A DNA stretch of 64,000 nucleotides. Source: Cyclobacterium qasimii M12-11B (GTDB lineage: Bacteria; Bacteroidota; Bacteroidia; Cytophagales; Cyclobacteriaceae). The position numbers and the translations under genes were made by a program. Below the pieces are notes generated by a model. It was given only the letters and a program-made list of their open reading frames with translations, ran no database searches and was not told the DNA's origin. Below are positions 55,959-64,000 of the stretch, piece after piece; within the stretch, counting starts at the first letter, position 1; each line of letters opens with the position of its first letter. The stretch spans positions 1 through 64,000 of the forward strand of contig NZ_ATNM01000004.1 of the NCBI RefSeq assembly GCF_000427295.1. Reading direction: 5' to 3'.

Positions 55959-58385
55959 ATGAAAGAAGTGCGTTTCTTACTTGTCATTTGGTTGATTACT
56001 ATTTTGTTATGCCCAATATCTTTCGCAATGGAAGGTCATTGGAAAGGTAAGATGAAAGTAAGTGGTCTATCATTGAACTCAAAAGTTCACGTGTATTTGC
56101 AGGAGAAGGAATCAAACGGTAAATACTACGGGCTCATTGTTTATAATTTGGGCAAAAAGTCAGAAACAGTAAAAGCTTTAATGGCCTATCAGGAAAATGG
56201 CATTTATAAACTTCTTGAAACAGGACACCTTGATGGCATAACACAACGTGGTTTGGTCGCGGCAATTTTGAAATCTGATATTAATTCCAAAACAGGGCTT
56301 GAAATGCTTAATTCGAGTCAACTGTATCAAGTCAATAAAACCCTACAATACGATACGGGATTGCTTAGCTTAGAAAAATCAAATGAGATATTACCATCCA
56401 AATACAAGGCATTTTTAACAAAAAATGCTCATATAACAGCAGAAGCCATCAAGGTGGCCACTCCCTTTTATGAGGAAGGAAACCTATACCAAGGTGTCTG
56501 GTCATTGGTTCGAATAGGCGCCAAAGTTGGAGAAGGAATTGACAAATCGTTAGTAATCCCTAAATTCAAGGTATCGTCTTTGGATGATTTTTTAACTCTT
56601 GAAAAAAATACAGGCTTGATAAATCTCCCAAAGGAGGAGTCAAATGTATCCATCCAGGTCATTTCTAAATCTTCCTATTATACCAAGCCCCTAAGCACTA
56701 AGATTAAAATCCGTTTCACTATTGAAGAACCCAGATCTGGAGAGGCCTTTGAGCTTTACCTGGGGGAACAGGAAATTTCCATGGCCCCCATTTTCTCTTT
56801 TCAAGCAGATGAAGCCGCTATTTATAATAACAATGATCGCTTATCTGCCATAGGCTTTGAATACGGAATGCACCAACAAGATTATGAATACGGAAAGCAA
56901 AAATTGGAACAATTTGCAAGCGAAGGAGATGCAATGGCCAAGGCTTGGATGGGATACTTTACTTACCATGGATTGGGTAATTACCTTCCTGATAAATCAA
57001 AAGGGAAGAGAATTTTAAACGAATGCAAACGTTTTTTGGAGACAGAGGTATTAAACAAAAATCCTGAGGCCCAATACCTACTTTACAGCCTTCAAAAAGT
57101 ATCTGCTTTAACCTTGACAGAACGTAGAGCCGGAATAATTTTACTTCATCGTTCCGCCTATTCAGGCTTCTTACCAGCAATGTATGAAATTGGTTTAAAT
57201 GCCTTTCAAGAAGAAAATTATGAGGTAGCCAAACTTGTCTCAGAAAAAGCCATAGCAATGGGATCCATGAAATCAGCCATGATTCTAGGGAAAATGTATC
57301 TTGAAGGAAAAGGTGTAGTACGGGATTCAGAGGTAGGATTGACATGGTATAAAAAAGCTGCAGCCACTGGAAATGCTACGGCATTGTCTGTATTGGCAAC
57401 TGTTTATTCTGATGGTAAAAATCTGCCACCAAATATTACCGAAGCGCTAAAGTATGCAGAAGAAGCGGCAGAGAAAGGGAGCACAAATTCCATGTTGTTT
57501 TTGGGTGATGCTTACCTTTCTGGAAAACAAGGAGTAGCAAAAGACATTAAAAAAGCGGTGGAATATTTCAACAATGCTGCAGCATCTGGTAGTGCGGAAG
57601 GCATGCTCTCCCTGGGTATGATTCACCAAAACGGTAACGAGCTAGGTTTGGTTACCGATCATTCAAGTGCTTTCTACTGGATCAATCAAGCTGGTATTCA
57701 TGGAAGTTTTCCTGCCATGGTAGCTTTGGCAACCATCTACCATGAGGGAGAGCTCGCTGAGAAAAATGCAATCAAATCCAGGTTTTGGAGGGCTGAAGCG
57801 GAGGCACTTCGCCCTAAACAAGCATCTAACAATCAATACATAAGCAATGATTTCGTTAACTTTTGGAAACATGCAGATTTCAGCCCAACCTACTATTACC
57901 TTCCTTATGAAGACCGCGTAATCGATACTGGTCCAGACCTAATGGGTGGTTTGATATCCGGTTTTTTTGGTTCCTACATGGAAAGTAGGTCACAAGTACA
58001 GCAACAGATCAACCGCATAGAGTTGATCTATGAAAAAGATGGAGAGAAAGTATATGGAGGTACTATCAGCAGCTTGCTCAGAGAAGGCATACGCATCAGA
58101 GCGGGCCAAGAAGTAGAAGCCATTGCCCGAGGCAGAATCAAACTGGGATTTATGTTGGACAATATTAGTGCAAACGGAATTGGCGGATACCAGACTTATA
58201 GTATCTCCCAGAAACTACCACATGGTTCCTTTATCGTCAAATTAAATGGAAGTGGTTGGAAAGGTTGGGGAACCTATGGCATTCATCGTTTTGATAAAGG
58301 AGGTACATTGGACCTGGCCATTAATGACAGGGACTACAGCAATAATGCCGGCTATTTTGACTTGAAAATTGTGGTAAGGGATTGA
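55959..58385 (+). CDS. Secreted Sel1-repeat (TPR-like) protein
   Basis: The 808-residue protein has a signal peptide (about 1-23, ISFAMEG). An N-terminal segment, EGHWKGKMKVSGLSLNSKVHVY, looks like a small beta domain. The middle (about 300-610) holds a solenoid of Sel1-type repeats such as SAMILGKMYLEGKGVVRDSE, GLTWYKKAAATGNATALSVL and NSMLFLGDAYLSGKQGV. The C-terminal 150 residues include a short hydrophobic, Gly-rich stretch (DLMGGLISGFFGSYM) and a beta-rich end. Sel1 solenoids mediate protein-protein contacts. The partner is unknown. It is monocistronic and export-targeted. Confidence 0.82.
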   Translation: MKEVRFLLVIWLITILLCPISFAMEGHWKGKMKVSGLSLNSKVHVYLQEKESNGKYYGLIVYNLGKKSETVKALMAYQENGIYKLLETGHLDGITQRGLVAAILKSDINSKTGLEMLNSSQLYQVNKTLQYDTGLLSLEKSNEILPSKYKAFLTKNAHITAEAIKVATPFYEEGNLYQGVWSLVRIGAKVGEGIDKSLVIPKFKVSSLDDFLTLEKNTGLINLPKEESNVSIQVISKSSYYTKPLSTKIKIRFTIEEPRSGEAFELYLGEQEISMAPIFSFQADEAAIYNNNDRLSAIGFEYGMHQQDYEYGKQKLEQFASEGDAMAKAWMGYFTYHGLGNYLPDKSKGKRILNECKRFLETEVLNKNPEAQYLLYSLQKVSALTLTERRAGIILLHRSAYSGFLPAMYEIGLNAFQEENYEVAKLVSEKAIAMGSMKSAMILGKMYLEGKGVVRDSEVGLTWYKKAAATGNATALSVLATVYSDGKNLPPNITEALKYAEEAAEKGSTNSMLFLGDAYLSGKQGVAKDIKKAVEYFNNAAASGSAEGMLSLGMIHQNGNELGLVTDHSSAFYWINQAGIHGSFPAMVALATIYHEGELAEKNAIKSRFWRAEAEALRPKQASNNQYISNDFVNFWKHADFSPTYYYLPYEDRVIDTGPDLMGGLISGFFGSYMESRSQVQQQINRIELIYEKDGEKVYGGTISSLLREGIRIRAGQEVEAIARGRIKLGFMLDNISANGIGGYQTYSISQKLPHGSFIVKLNGSGWKGWGTYGIHRFDKGGTLDLAINDRDYSNNAGYFDLKIVVRD

Positions 58386-59065
58386 TAAATAATAACCAAA
58401 GCTAATCTGAAAGCTTAAAAGAAAGCAATAGACAGATATAAGTCCCAATCATAAGCACAGATTTTAAAATCCCTCAGTTAAAATATCATTTTCAAAACCA
58501 AAAAACCTACACCTTCCCTCCTTGCCATTTCTAAAAAGGTTCAAAGTCCCTTTATGGTTAGTCTATTGCCCCTTCTATTTAGCAATTGCTGTCCGCTATT
58601 ATGACATTAACTTTAAAATGGATCTTTTCTATTAAAACCCAAACAGGCATGAGGGCCTTGACCCTCTATACCTTTTTCAACTTCCTTTTGAAAGTTTGAT
58701 GCTGATCCGCTTGTCCTCAACCTAAGGAACTGCAGGAAGTTTAAAAAAGGGCCTATATCTAATTCAAAAATCAATTATCAGAATACTTATTACTTAAAAC
58801 TGTATTTGAAATAAATACGGGTTTTAAGAAAAATGCTTTACTCCACAGAAAAGTAGTTTCACGATATAGTCTTTGCTCTTCACGAAAAAAAGCACAGAAA
58901 TAAATTTTTTCAACTGAAATTAGAAGAGATAAGCCTAATAGCTCATGATTTTAAAAACAAACAATCGTAAGAAAAGTCAATTAAATCAGGTCTCCGCTTA
59001 ATCCAAATATCTGTTTTCTTAAACGACTGCTCTTCAAGAAATTTTTGTCACTTAAACACAAAAAC
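58386..59065. other. Long intergenic region between the Sel1 and OmpA genes
   Basis: About 680 bp without a supportable gene or RNA. Sequence is AT-rich, with no strong hairpin recognised and no good promoter boxes. Confidence 0.5.
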
Positions 59066-60523
59066 ATGATCACACTACACCGATTAATCATTACATGCCT
59101 CTTCCTATACTTGGGTATGTCTTATGGGAATTCGCTACAAGCTCAAAGCATGACTTCAAGCATGGACACCTTGTACCACTGGGTCAATTCTAACCAATCT
59201 ATTGAAGGGAAAGTACTGAATTTACCCCACTTACAATATGAAACCGACAACCATCTTTTGACCGCCAACTCCAAAATGTCAATAGACACATTAGTGATGG
59301 GATTAAAGGAGGTAGAAAATATCGCCATTGCCATCGAAGGATATACAGACGATGTTGGAGACGAAGATTATAACTTAGAATTAAGTGTAAAAAGAGCTGA
59401 ATCAGTATACAATTATTTGATTCAAAAAGAAATAGTTGCAGACAGACTCAAATTTGATGGGTTTGGGATGTCAAACCCTATTGTTCCAAATACATCTGCA
59501 GAAAACCGGGCAATAAACAGGCGAGTCGAAATCGTGCTAAAATTGAGAGATGACATACAGGTTGAGCAAGTTTCCCAAACAATATATCTAAATAGCGGCA
59601 AGATCATTCCAGTCAAAGAATACACCATAGAGGAGACTTACTTATCCTATCTTCAATATGGAAGCACTTCCAAAAGAACCGAACCATTGGAAAATGTAAA
59701 TTATATAGTAGGAACAGATGGTACACGAAAATATGATAACCAAATGGCAGGATTCAATGACAAAGCCTCTGAGCCTGTTCCTGAACCTGTGCCTACACCA
59801 AAAGCGCCTGTTAAAACCAATGATTATGCTGGCTTCTATTTAGGCATAGGGTCAAGGTCAACTAACCTAGAGGAATCTTTGATGTGGCTTAATTATGTAG
59901 ATGAAAGTCCAAGCATGGATTCCTTTCTGGGAGAAAAAACCATAAAGGAACAGGAATATGGAATATCTTTTGATTTTGGAATCCAAACGGGCAATTTTAA
60001 TGGATATCATTATGAAATAGGTGGAAGTGGAATCACTGGAACAGTTAATTTCCTGGCTTTTCATACAGCATATGGTCATAATTTTTCTCTTGGTGCATCC
60101 AATAAAATAATTTTCAGACCAGTGCTTGGGATAGAATTCGGTAGAGCAAAAGCTCCTTTGGGAGATATAATTAACAATGATGTTTATATCAGGGTAAATG
60201 ATTCAGATTTTTACAGCGAAGATGTCTCCATTAAAGTTATCTCTAACCAGGGTACCGTTAAACCAAGATTTGATTTCGTATTTCCTTTTCAAAAAGCTGA
60301 AGGTTATTCTATGTTAACCATCACTGGCGGATATTCTTACAATATTTACTCCAATAACCCTATGATTAAGTTCAGTGGAACAGATGAAAACAATGAAAGC
60401 ATATCAGCCAAGGAGAATTTAGACGAATCAAATATTGATTTTAGGTTAAATGAAATAAGAAGTACAGACAAGCTACCCTTTGATTTAAATGGCCCCTTTA
60501 TTGGTCTGGCATTTCAATTTTGA
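59066..60523 (+). CDS. OmpA-domain protein with C-terminal beta-rich domain
   Basis: With ATG at 59066 the protein has 485 residues; a TTG seven codons upstream is in frame but gives a poorer signal peptide. The signal peptide (about 1-27, SLQAQS) is followed by an OmpA-like peptidoglycan-binding domain (about 55-165): AIEGYTDDVGDEDYNLELSVKRAESV, FDGFGMSNPIVPN and ENRAINRRVEIV. A Pro-rich linker (EPVPEPVPTPKAPV) leads to a C-terminal region of about 230 residues with barrel-like strands (YAGFYLGIGSRS, GPFIGLAFQF). This order, OmpA domain first and barrel-like part last, is the reverse of classical OmpA. It probably tethers the outer membrane to the wall. Confidence 0.82.
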   Translation: MITLHRLIITCLFLYLGMSYGNSLQAQSMTSSMDTLYHWVNSNQSIEGKVLNLPHLQYETDNHLLTANSKMSIDTLVMGLKEVENIAIAIEGYTDDVGDEDYNLELSVKRAESVYNYLIQKEIVADRLKFDGFGMSNPIVPNTSAENRAINRRVEIVLKLRDDIQVEQVSQTIYLNSGKIIPVKEYTIEETYLSYLQYGSTSKRTEPLENVNYIVGTDGTRKYDNQMAGFNDKASEPVPEPVPTPKAPVKTNDYAGFYLGIGSRSTNLEESLMWLNYVDESPSMDSFLGEKTIKEQEYGISFDFGIQTGNFNGYHYEIGGSGITGTVNFLAFHTAYGHNFSLGASNKIIFRPVLGIEFGRAKAPLGDIINNDVYIRVNDSDFYSEDVSIKVISNQGTVKPRFDFVFPFQKAEGYSMLTITGGYSYNIYSNNPMIKFSGTDENNESISAKENLDESNIDFRLNEIRSTDKLPFDLNGPFIGLAFQF

Positions 60524-60827
60524 TGATGGCTCATCCTACATATACCATCATCAAACGTAATAGATCTATCACGAATCTATGATCATTATTGAAAGGTCCA
60601 ATCAGTTCGCGAAACTTCATTTAGTGATATAGGAAATGGTCATGAAGACCATAAACAATAGCAATTGGTTGAAAACCTAAATAATCCCTGTAGTTGAAGG
60701 TTATTCTTCAGCTACAGGGATTTTAATGCTCGCTTACGGCTAATAATTCAGACAATTCTCATTATAACGTTTGAGCCTGTTTAATTGGAGAAAACAACTT
60801 TATTAGAAAAGCGTCAGGTCACCACTT
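60524..60827. other. Convergent intergenic region with bidirectional terminator
   Basis: About 300 bp between two convergent genes. The only clear element is the 17-bp-stem hairpin at 60683-60722. Confidence 0.6.
60683..60722. terminator. Bidirectional terminator hairpin
   Basis: The 17-bp stem AATCCCTGTAGTTGAAG with its complement (one wobble) and a 6-nt loop lies between convergent genes. A short T run (TTTT) follows on the plus strand. Confidence 0.75.
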
Positions 60828-62375
60828 TTACCAACTGGTCGGCTTGTAGTCTTTTAGGAATTTCCCAGTCCAATGTTTTCCAGTATTGATTCCATCAAAC
60901 AAAGGATCCATCACCCTAGCTGCACCATCAACAATGTCTAAAGGAGGCTGGAAATCATGTATTTCTTCTTTCTTCCTGGCCAACTCAATTGGGTCTTCAT
61001 CCGTTACCCATCCCGTATCTACAGCATTGGTATAGATTCCAAACTTGGCAAAATCTGCAGCAGAAGTTAGGGTCATCATGTTCAATGCGGCTTTGGCCAT
61101 GTTGGTATGTGGATGACGAGATTCTTTGTGGTATTTATGAAATTTACCTTCCATGGCGGAAACATTGATGATGTGCTTTTTACCAGTGTTGTCCTGTTTC
61201 ATCACATGAACCAAGCGATTGCAGAGTACAAAAGGGGCAATAGAATTTACAAGTTGCACTTCAAGCATTTCATTGGTATGAATCTCTCCTAATTTCAACC
61301 TCCAGCTATTGGTCTTTCTCAAATCGACTTGTTGCAAATCCGCATCCATTTTACCAATCGGGAAAACTTCCTCAGGAGTTAAAGCATGGTCAATTGTATA
61401 AGCTATTTGAGATAATTTCGCAGAAGCACTCAAGCCTATCCCAACTTGCTTTCCATGCCATGTTACCGGTAGGTTCCTGTTCGAGTCTTCAACCATAGCA
61501 CTGCTTGCTCCTAATTCCTGCAAGCATGCTTCATGGTCTGATAGCAACTCTTTTACAGAAGAAGAAAATTCAGCATAAGAAAGCCCTTCATTTGGCAATA
61601 GGTGCTGGTAGAAACCTGCCGGACGTCTAACGGTCTGCGCAGCATTATTGATCAACACATCCAACCTTTCGTATTGTTGTTCAATGAAATTACAAAACAA
61701 TTCGACACTAGGTATATGTCTCAAATCCAATCCATGAATTTTAAGCCTGTGGCCCCACGTTTCAAAGTCGGCCTCTTTGGCAAACCGCAATGCAGAATCT
61801 ACAGGGAATCGGGTTGTAGCAATCACAGTGGCACCTGCCCGTAACATCATTAAACTAATGTGGTATCCAATTTTTAAGCGAGATCCTGTAACAAGCGCAA
61901 CTTGACCTGTAAGGTCTGCAGTTTGAAAGCGTTTGGCATAATTAAAGTCCCCACAGGGCCCACACATGGTGTCGTAAAAGTGATGAAGCGTGGTAAAAAC
62001 CTCTTTGCATACGTAACATTCTCGTGGGGCTACAGTTGCACCTTTAAGTCTTTCCTGGTCAGCATTAGGTGCAATCATTTTAGGGGCAACAAAAACAATG
62101 GCCTCCCTGGCACTCCGAATTCCTGTATTGTTTCGTGCTTGTTTATGATTGTCAGCTGTTTCCTTTTTGACTTTTTTCTTTGCGTTTTTCTTACGTTTGA
62201 TTAATTCCTCTTTTTGAGGCCTTGACAGTCGTCCTGCCTGCGTTATCAATTCTATTCTCTGCTCAATAGGAATATCAAATATCTGGTCGGTATCACCGTT
62301 TAACGTGGCTAAAATGGCAATGCATTGATCAATTTGATCTTTACTAAGCTGACCTTTATTGTTGTTGATTTCCAT
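60828..62375 (-). CDS. Zinc-ribbon/SDR fusion with altered catalytic site
   Basis: From ATG at 62375 the protein has 515 residues; an earlier in-frame ATG at 62462 adds 29 residues of doubtful character. A Lys-rich helical N-terminus (about 50-80) precedes a four-Cys ribbon (C120-x2-C123 ... C138-x2-C141, ECYVC and MCGPC). A short-chain dehydrogenase/reductase fold follows: VTGSRLKIG (nucleotide loop, 162-170), LINNAAQTV (241-249) and NVSAMEG (Ser406). The usual TGxxxGIG has Lys for the middle Gly. The YxxxK position reads TNMAK, so the catalytic Tyr is Thr424 with Lys428 kept. An insertion of about 80 residues separates NNA and the active-site strand. Substrate unknown; it may be a redox enzyme with altered chemistry or a non-catalytic sensor. 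It is monocistronic. Confidence 0.82.
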   Translation of the reverse strand: MEINNNKGQLSKDQIDQCIAILATLNGDTDQIFDIPIEQRIELITQAGRLSRPQKEELIKRKKNAKKKVKKETADNHKQARNNTGIRSAREAIVFVAPKMIAPNADQERLKGATVAPRECYVCKEVFTTLHHFYDTMCGPCGDFNYAKRFQTADLTGQVALVTGSRLKIGYHISLMMLRAGATVIATTRFPVDSALRFAKEADFETWGHRLKIHGLDLRHIPSVELFCNFIEQQYERLDVLINNAAQTVRRPAGFYQHLLPNEGLSYAEFSSSVKELLSDHEACLQELGASSAMVEDSNRNLPVTWHGKQVGIGLSASAKLSQIAYTIDHALTPEEVFPIGKMDADLQQVDLRKTNSWRLKLGEIHTNEMLEVQLVNSIAPFVLCNRLVHVMKQDNTGKKHIINVSAMEGKFHKYHKESRHPHTNMAKAALNMMTLTSAADFAKFGIYTNAVDTGWVTDEDPIELARKKEEIHDFQPPLDIVDGAARVMDPLFDGINTGKHWTGKFLKDYKPTSW

Positions 62376-62770
62376 TAATTGGCTGGTGTCGTGTTGAGGA
62401 CAGGTGAAGACTTGGTAATTCTTAATTCGAAATGCAAAGGTACAATCTTTTCGATTAAGCACTTAGCCAATACTTTTAGAATTTTCACTCTTGGCATTGG
62501 TTCGGTTAATCCACCTTTTATTAAGTTGACTTTTATTGAATCAGACAATAGCCATTTTTTTAAATAACTACAGAAAAGTAGCTTGAAATCTGTCTGCCCT
62601 TATTAGTTAGGGTTGAAATATAATTAGGGTGATGATTGTAATTCCTGTTAAATTAAAAGACAGTTTTGAACTTGCCTTATAAACATAAAAAAGGGTATCA
62701 AATCATTAAAATTAGGAGCTATTATTCTTCTTTGCACCAATACATAAAATAGGAAGTGATTGAAAAAAAA
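62376..62770. other. Intergenic region upstream of the SDR fusion gene
   Basis: Nearly 400 bp, including the possible 5' extension of the SDR gene (to 62462). No other gene, hairpin or RNA was recognised. Confidence 0.5.
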
Positions 62771-63313
62771 TTAATCATCAAATCCGTCCTGAATGATTTG
62801 ATGTTTGTTTTTCCTTTGTTTTTTAAATCGTTGCGATTTCTTTTTTGCAGATACTTCATTCTTATCCGATTTGAAATGCATGCTATTTTCAGCTAAAGAA
62901 GACCCTTGTTTGATCATTATGCCATTATAAGGGCAATCTTCATGACCACAATTGTGTTTGGAGTATTCGCCAAAATTCCTGTGTTTAATCTTCTTATCGG
63001 AAAGTATTTTTTCCTGATTGACCCTAATATCGCTCCAGATTTGTCTTTCGTCAGCAACCGTCAGCTCGAGCCCTAAAGTGGTAAGGTCAAAATAAGTTTT
63101 AGGGTCCTTTAATTGATAAAAATTGAATGTTTTCTCAAAAACAGTATTGGCATGGTCTCGAATTTCAATTTGGTCATTCAATTCAAGGTTTTCATTCTCA
63201 CAAATGGAACGGTACAATCCTAAGGTATTGAAATCTGAGTATTTCTTGTAGTTGTCTATAAAGTAAAAATATTCCTCTTTACTCAATTGATTGAACTTCT
63301 TGTCAATTTTCAT
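62771..63313 (-). CDS. Unknown protein with Cys/His cluster and basic tail
   Basis: This 180-residue protein has no signal peptide or membrane segment. The first 100 residues are predicted helical and charged. A potential metal site HNCGHEDCPYNG (about 118-129) follows, and the C-terminus is strongly basic (KKKSQRFKKQRKNKH), suggesting nucleic-acid binding. I do not recognise a family. It lies 91 bp downstream of the partial gene at the window edge on the same strand, possibly in one operon. Confidence 0.65.
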   Translation of the reverse strand: MKIDKKFNQLSKEEYFYFIDNYKKYSDFNTLGLYRSICENENLELNDQIEIRDHANTVFEKTFNFYQLKDPKTYFDLTTLGLELTVADERQIWSDIRVNQEKILSDKKIKHRNFGEYSKHNCGHEDCPYNGIMIKQGSSLAENSMHFKSDKNEVSAKKKSQRFKKQRKNKHQIIQDGFDD

Positions 63314-63404
63314 TTTTTCTTCCTTCGGATTAAATTAACACACTTAAATTAATAGATTTTAATACTTTCATGAATCTCTGCCTTCACCAATTTGACGTCC
63401 AATT

Positions 63405-64000
63405 TTAATTTAATACATAGCCTAGAAACTCTTTGGACAAGTCTTTATTATTGAATTTCTTTGCTATCATTTCTGAACCTGAAAATTGTTTCTTATCGAA
63501 AGATTGAGGATTGACTATAAACCTATAATCCTTATTTTTAAAATAATCAGTTCTCTCACAGGCTAAACTTGGAATAGCGTTATTTAACCCTTGTCTGAAT
63601 GTCCTGAAAATAGTTAGGTGATCTTTGCGCTTATCGGTTATCCCAAAGTTGTTGTTCAAATTTCCTACTTCGTTTAGATTTTTCATAATTGAAAACAACA
63701 CTCTACGAGGCCCATTTATATATGTGTTTCCCTCAGTACTGACACGTTCAACACCACGAATCAAAATACCTCCAAAACCATTTTCCCCTCGCAATGTAAT
63801 ATCAAACCCTTGGTTGTGGAATCGCCATTTCCCAGCAGGTTCACTATGTTTATGAGTAAATGCATCTTGATGATTTTTGGAATAGTAATAGAACTCAATT
63901 TCAGTGAAGTTGAAATGAACATCATTTACTACCAATACTTTTTCAAGTAAAATTTGAGCTGCAATCCGCTCAAATTCATTTTCTATATTTTTTTCATCAA
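63405..64000 (-). CDS. Partial gene, 3-methyladenine DNA glycosylase-like (tentative)
   Basis: The reading frame stays open to the right edge of the window, so the N-terminus is missing; about 198 residues are visible, stop at 63405. The visible part shows an order reminiscent of the AAG/MPG alkyladenine glycosylase fold: AAQILLEKVLVV, FTEIEFYYYSKNHQDAFTH, GFDITLRGENGFGGILIRGVE and NGPRRVLFSIM. These parallel the ARxLLGKxLV, ETEAY, AVLIRAxEP and GPGKL blocks of that family, but similarity is remote and the GPGKL block is degenerate. A base-excision role would be inference. It may instead be an unrelated or inactive homologue. Confidence 0.5.
   Translation of the reverse strand, partial: DEKNIENEFERIAAQILLEKVLVVNDVHFNFTEIEFYYYSKNHQDAFTHKHSEPAGKWRFHNQGFDITLRGENGFGGILIRGVERVSTEGNTYINGPRRVLFSIMKNLNEVGNLNNNFGITDKRKDHLTIFRTFRQGLNNAIPSLACERTDYFKNKDYRFIVNPQSFDKKQFSGSEMIAKKFNNKDLSKEFLGYVLN

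Noticed and set aside
1-64000. CRISPR array, prophage, integron or conjugative element
   Set aside because: No regularly spaced repeats, integrase, phage structural or transfer genes were found in the window.

Overview
The window looks like a chromosome segment of a Bacteroidota bacterium, probably Cytophagales and plausibly Cyclobacteriaceae. The signs are three SusC/SusD outer-membrane uptake pairs, type IX secretion (T9SS) C-terminal sorting domains, lipoproteins with acidic residues after the lipidated Cys, AT-rich intergenic DNA and -7 boxes of the TAnnTTTG type. The genus is inference; no rRNA, tRNA, CRISPR array, integrase or intact insertion sequence was seen.\n\nLayout. (1) 0.5-16.7 kb, minus strand: four tandem paralogues encoding giant secreted proteins (IgGFc-binding-like head, cysteine-paired Ig-like repeats, three 'LVNA' repeats, T9SS type A sorting domain). 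Each copy has its own promoter-like element and its own copy of the same terminator hairpin. The third is split by one extra base in an A8 run, and the fourth has lost most of its interior. (2) 16.7-19.7 kb: GntP-family permease, KDPG/KDPGal aldolase and 2-dehydro-3-deoxygalactonokinase, a sugar-acid catabolic operon without a local dehydratase. (3) 20.0-21.2 kb: a DUF748/AsmA-like envelope protein. (4) 21.9-27.4 kb, plus strand: SusC, SusD and a small lipoprotein. (5) 27.5-30.1 kb: Tat-exported phospholipase C. (6) 30.3-35.2 kb: a SusCD pair whose SusC gene carries a one-base frameshift. (7) 35.5-41.6 kb: a five-gene operon of ethanolamine-type permease, glutamine-synthetase-like ligase, iron alcohol dehydrogenase, C26 gamma-glutamyl hydrolase and aldehyde dehydrogenase. 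(8) 42.2-48.3 kb: deoxynucleoside kinase, unknown proteins, an orphan Hpt domain, a lipoprotein gamma-glutamyltransferase, DUF6958, an S41 peptidase and an outer-membrane protein. (9) 48.6-48.9 kb: a cluster of short palindromes. (10) 48.9-55.4 kb: a ceramidase-family protein downstream of a third SusCD pair. (11) 55.9-60.5 kb: a Sel1-repeat protein and an OmpA-domain protein. (12) 60.8-64.0 kb: a zinc-ribbon/SDR fusion with an altered active site, an unknown Cys/His protein, and a gene cut by the window edge that resembles 3-methyladenine DNA glycosylases.\n\nHow the genes may work together. The operon at 35.5-41.6 kb has every enzyme class needed to take an amino alcohol such as ethanolamine, mask its amine as a gamma-glutamyl amide, oxidise the hydroxyl to aldehyde then acid, and hydrolyse the product (for ethanolamine: gamma-glutamylglycine to glutamate and glycine). 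It lies near a phospholipase C and a ceramidase-family protein, so a membrane-lipid or head-group scavenging region is a reasonable but unproven reading. The tandem secreted proteins look like a surface or adhesin family diversifying by recombination, with a possible on/off switch at the A8 tract.
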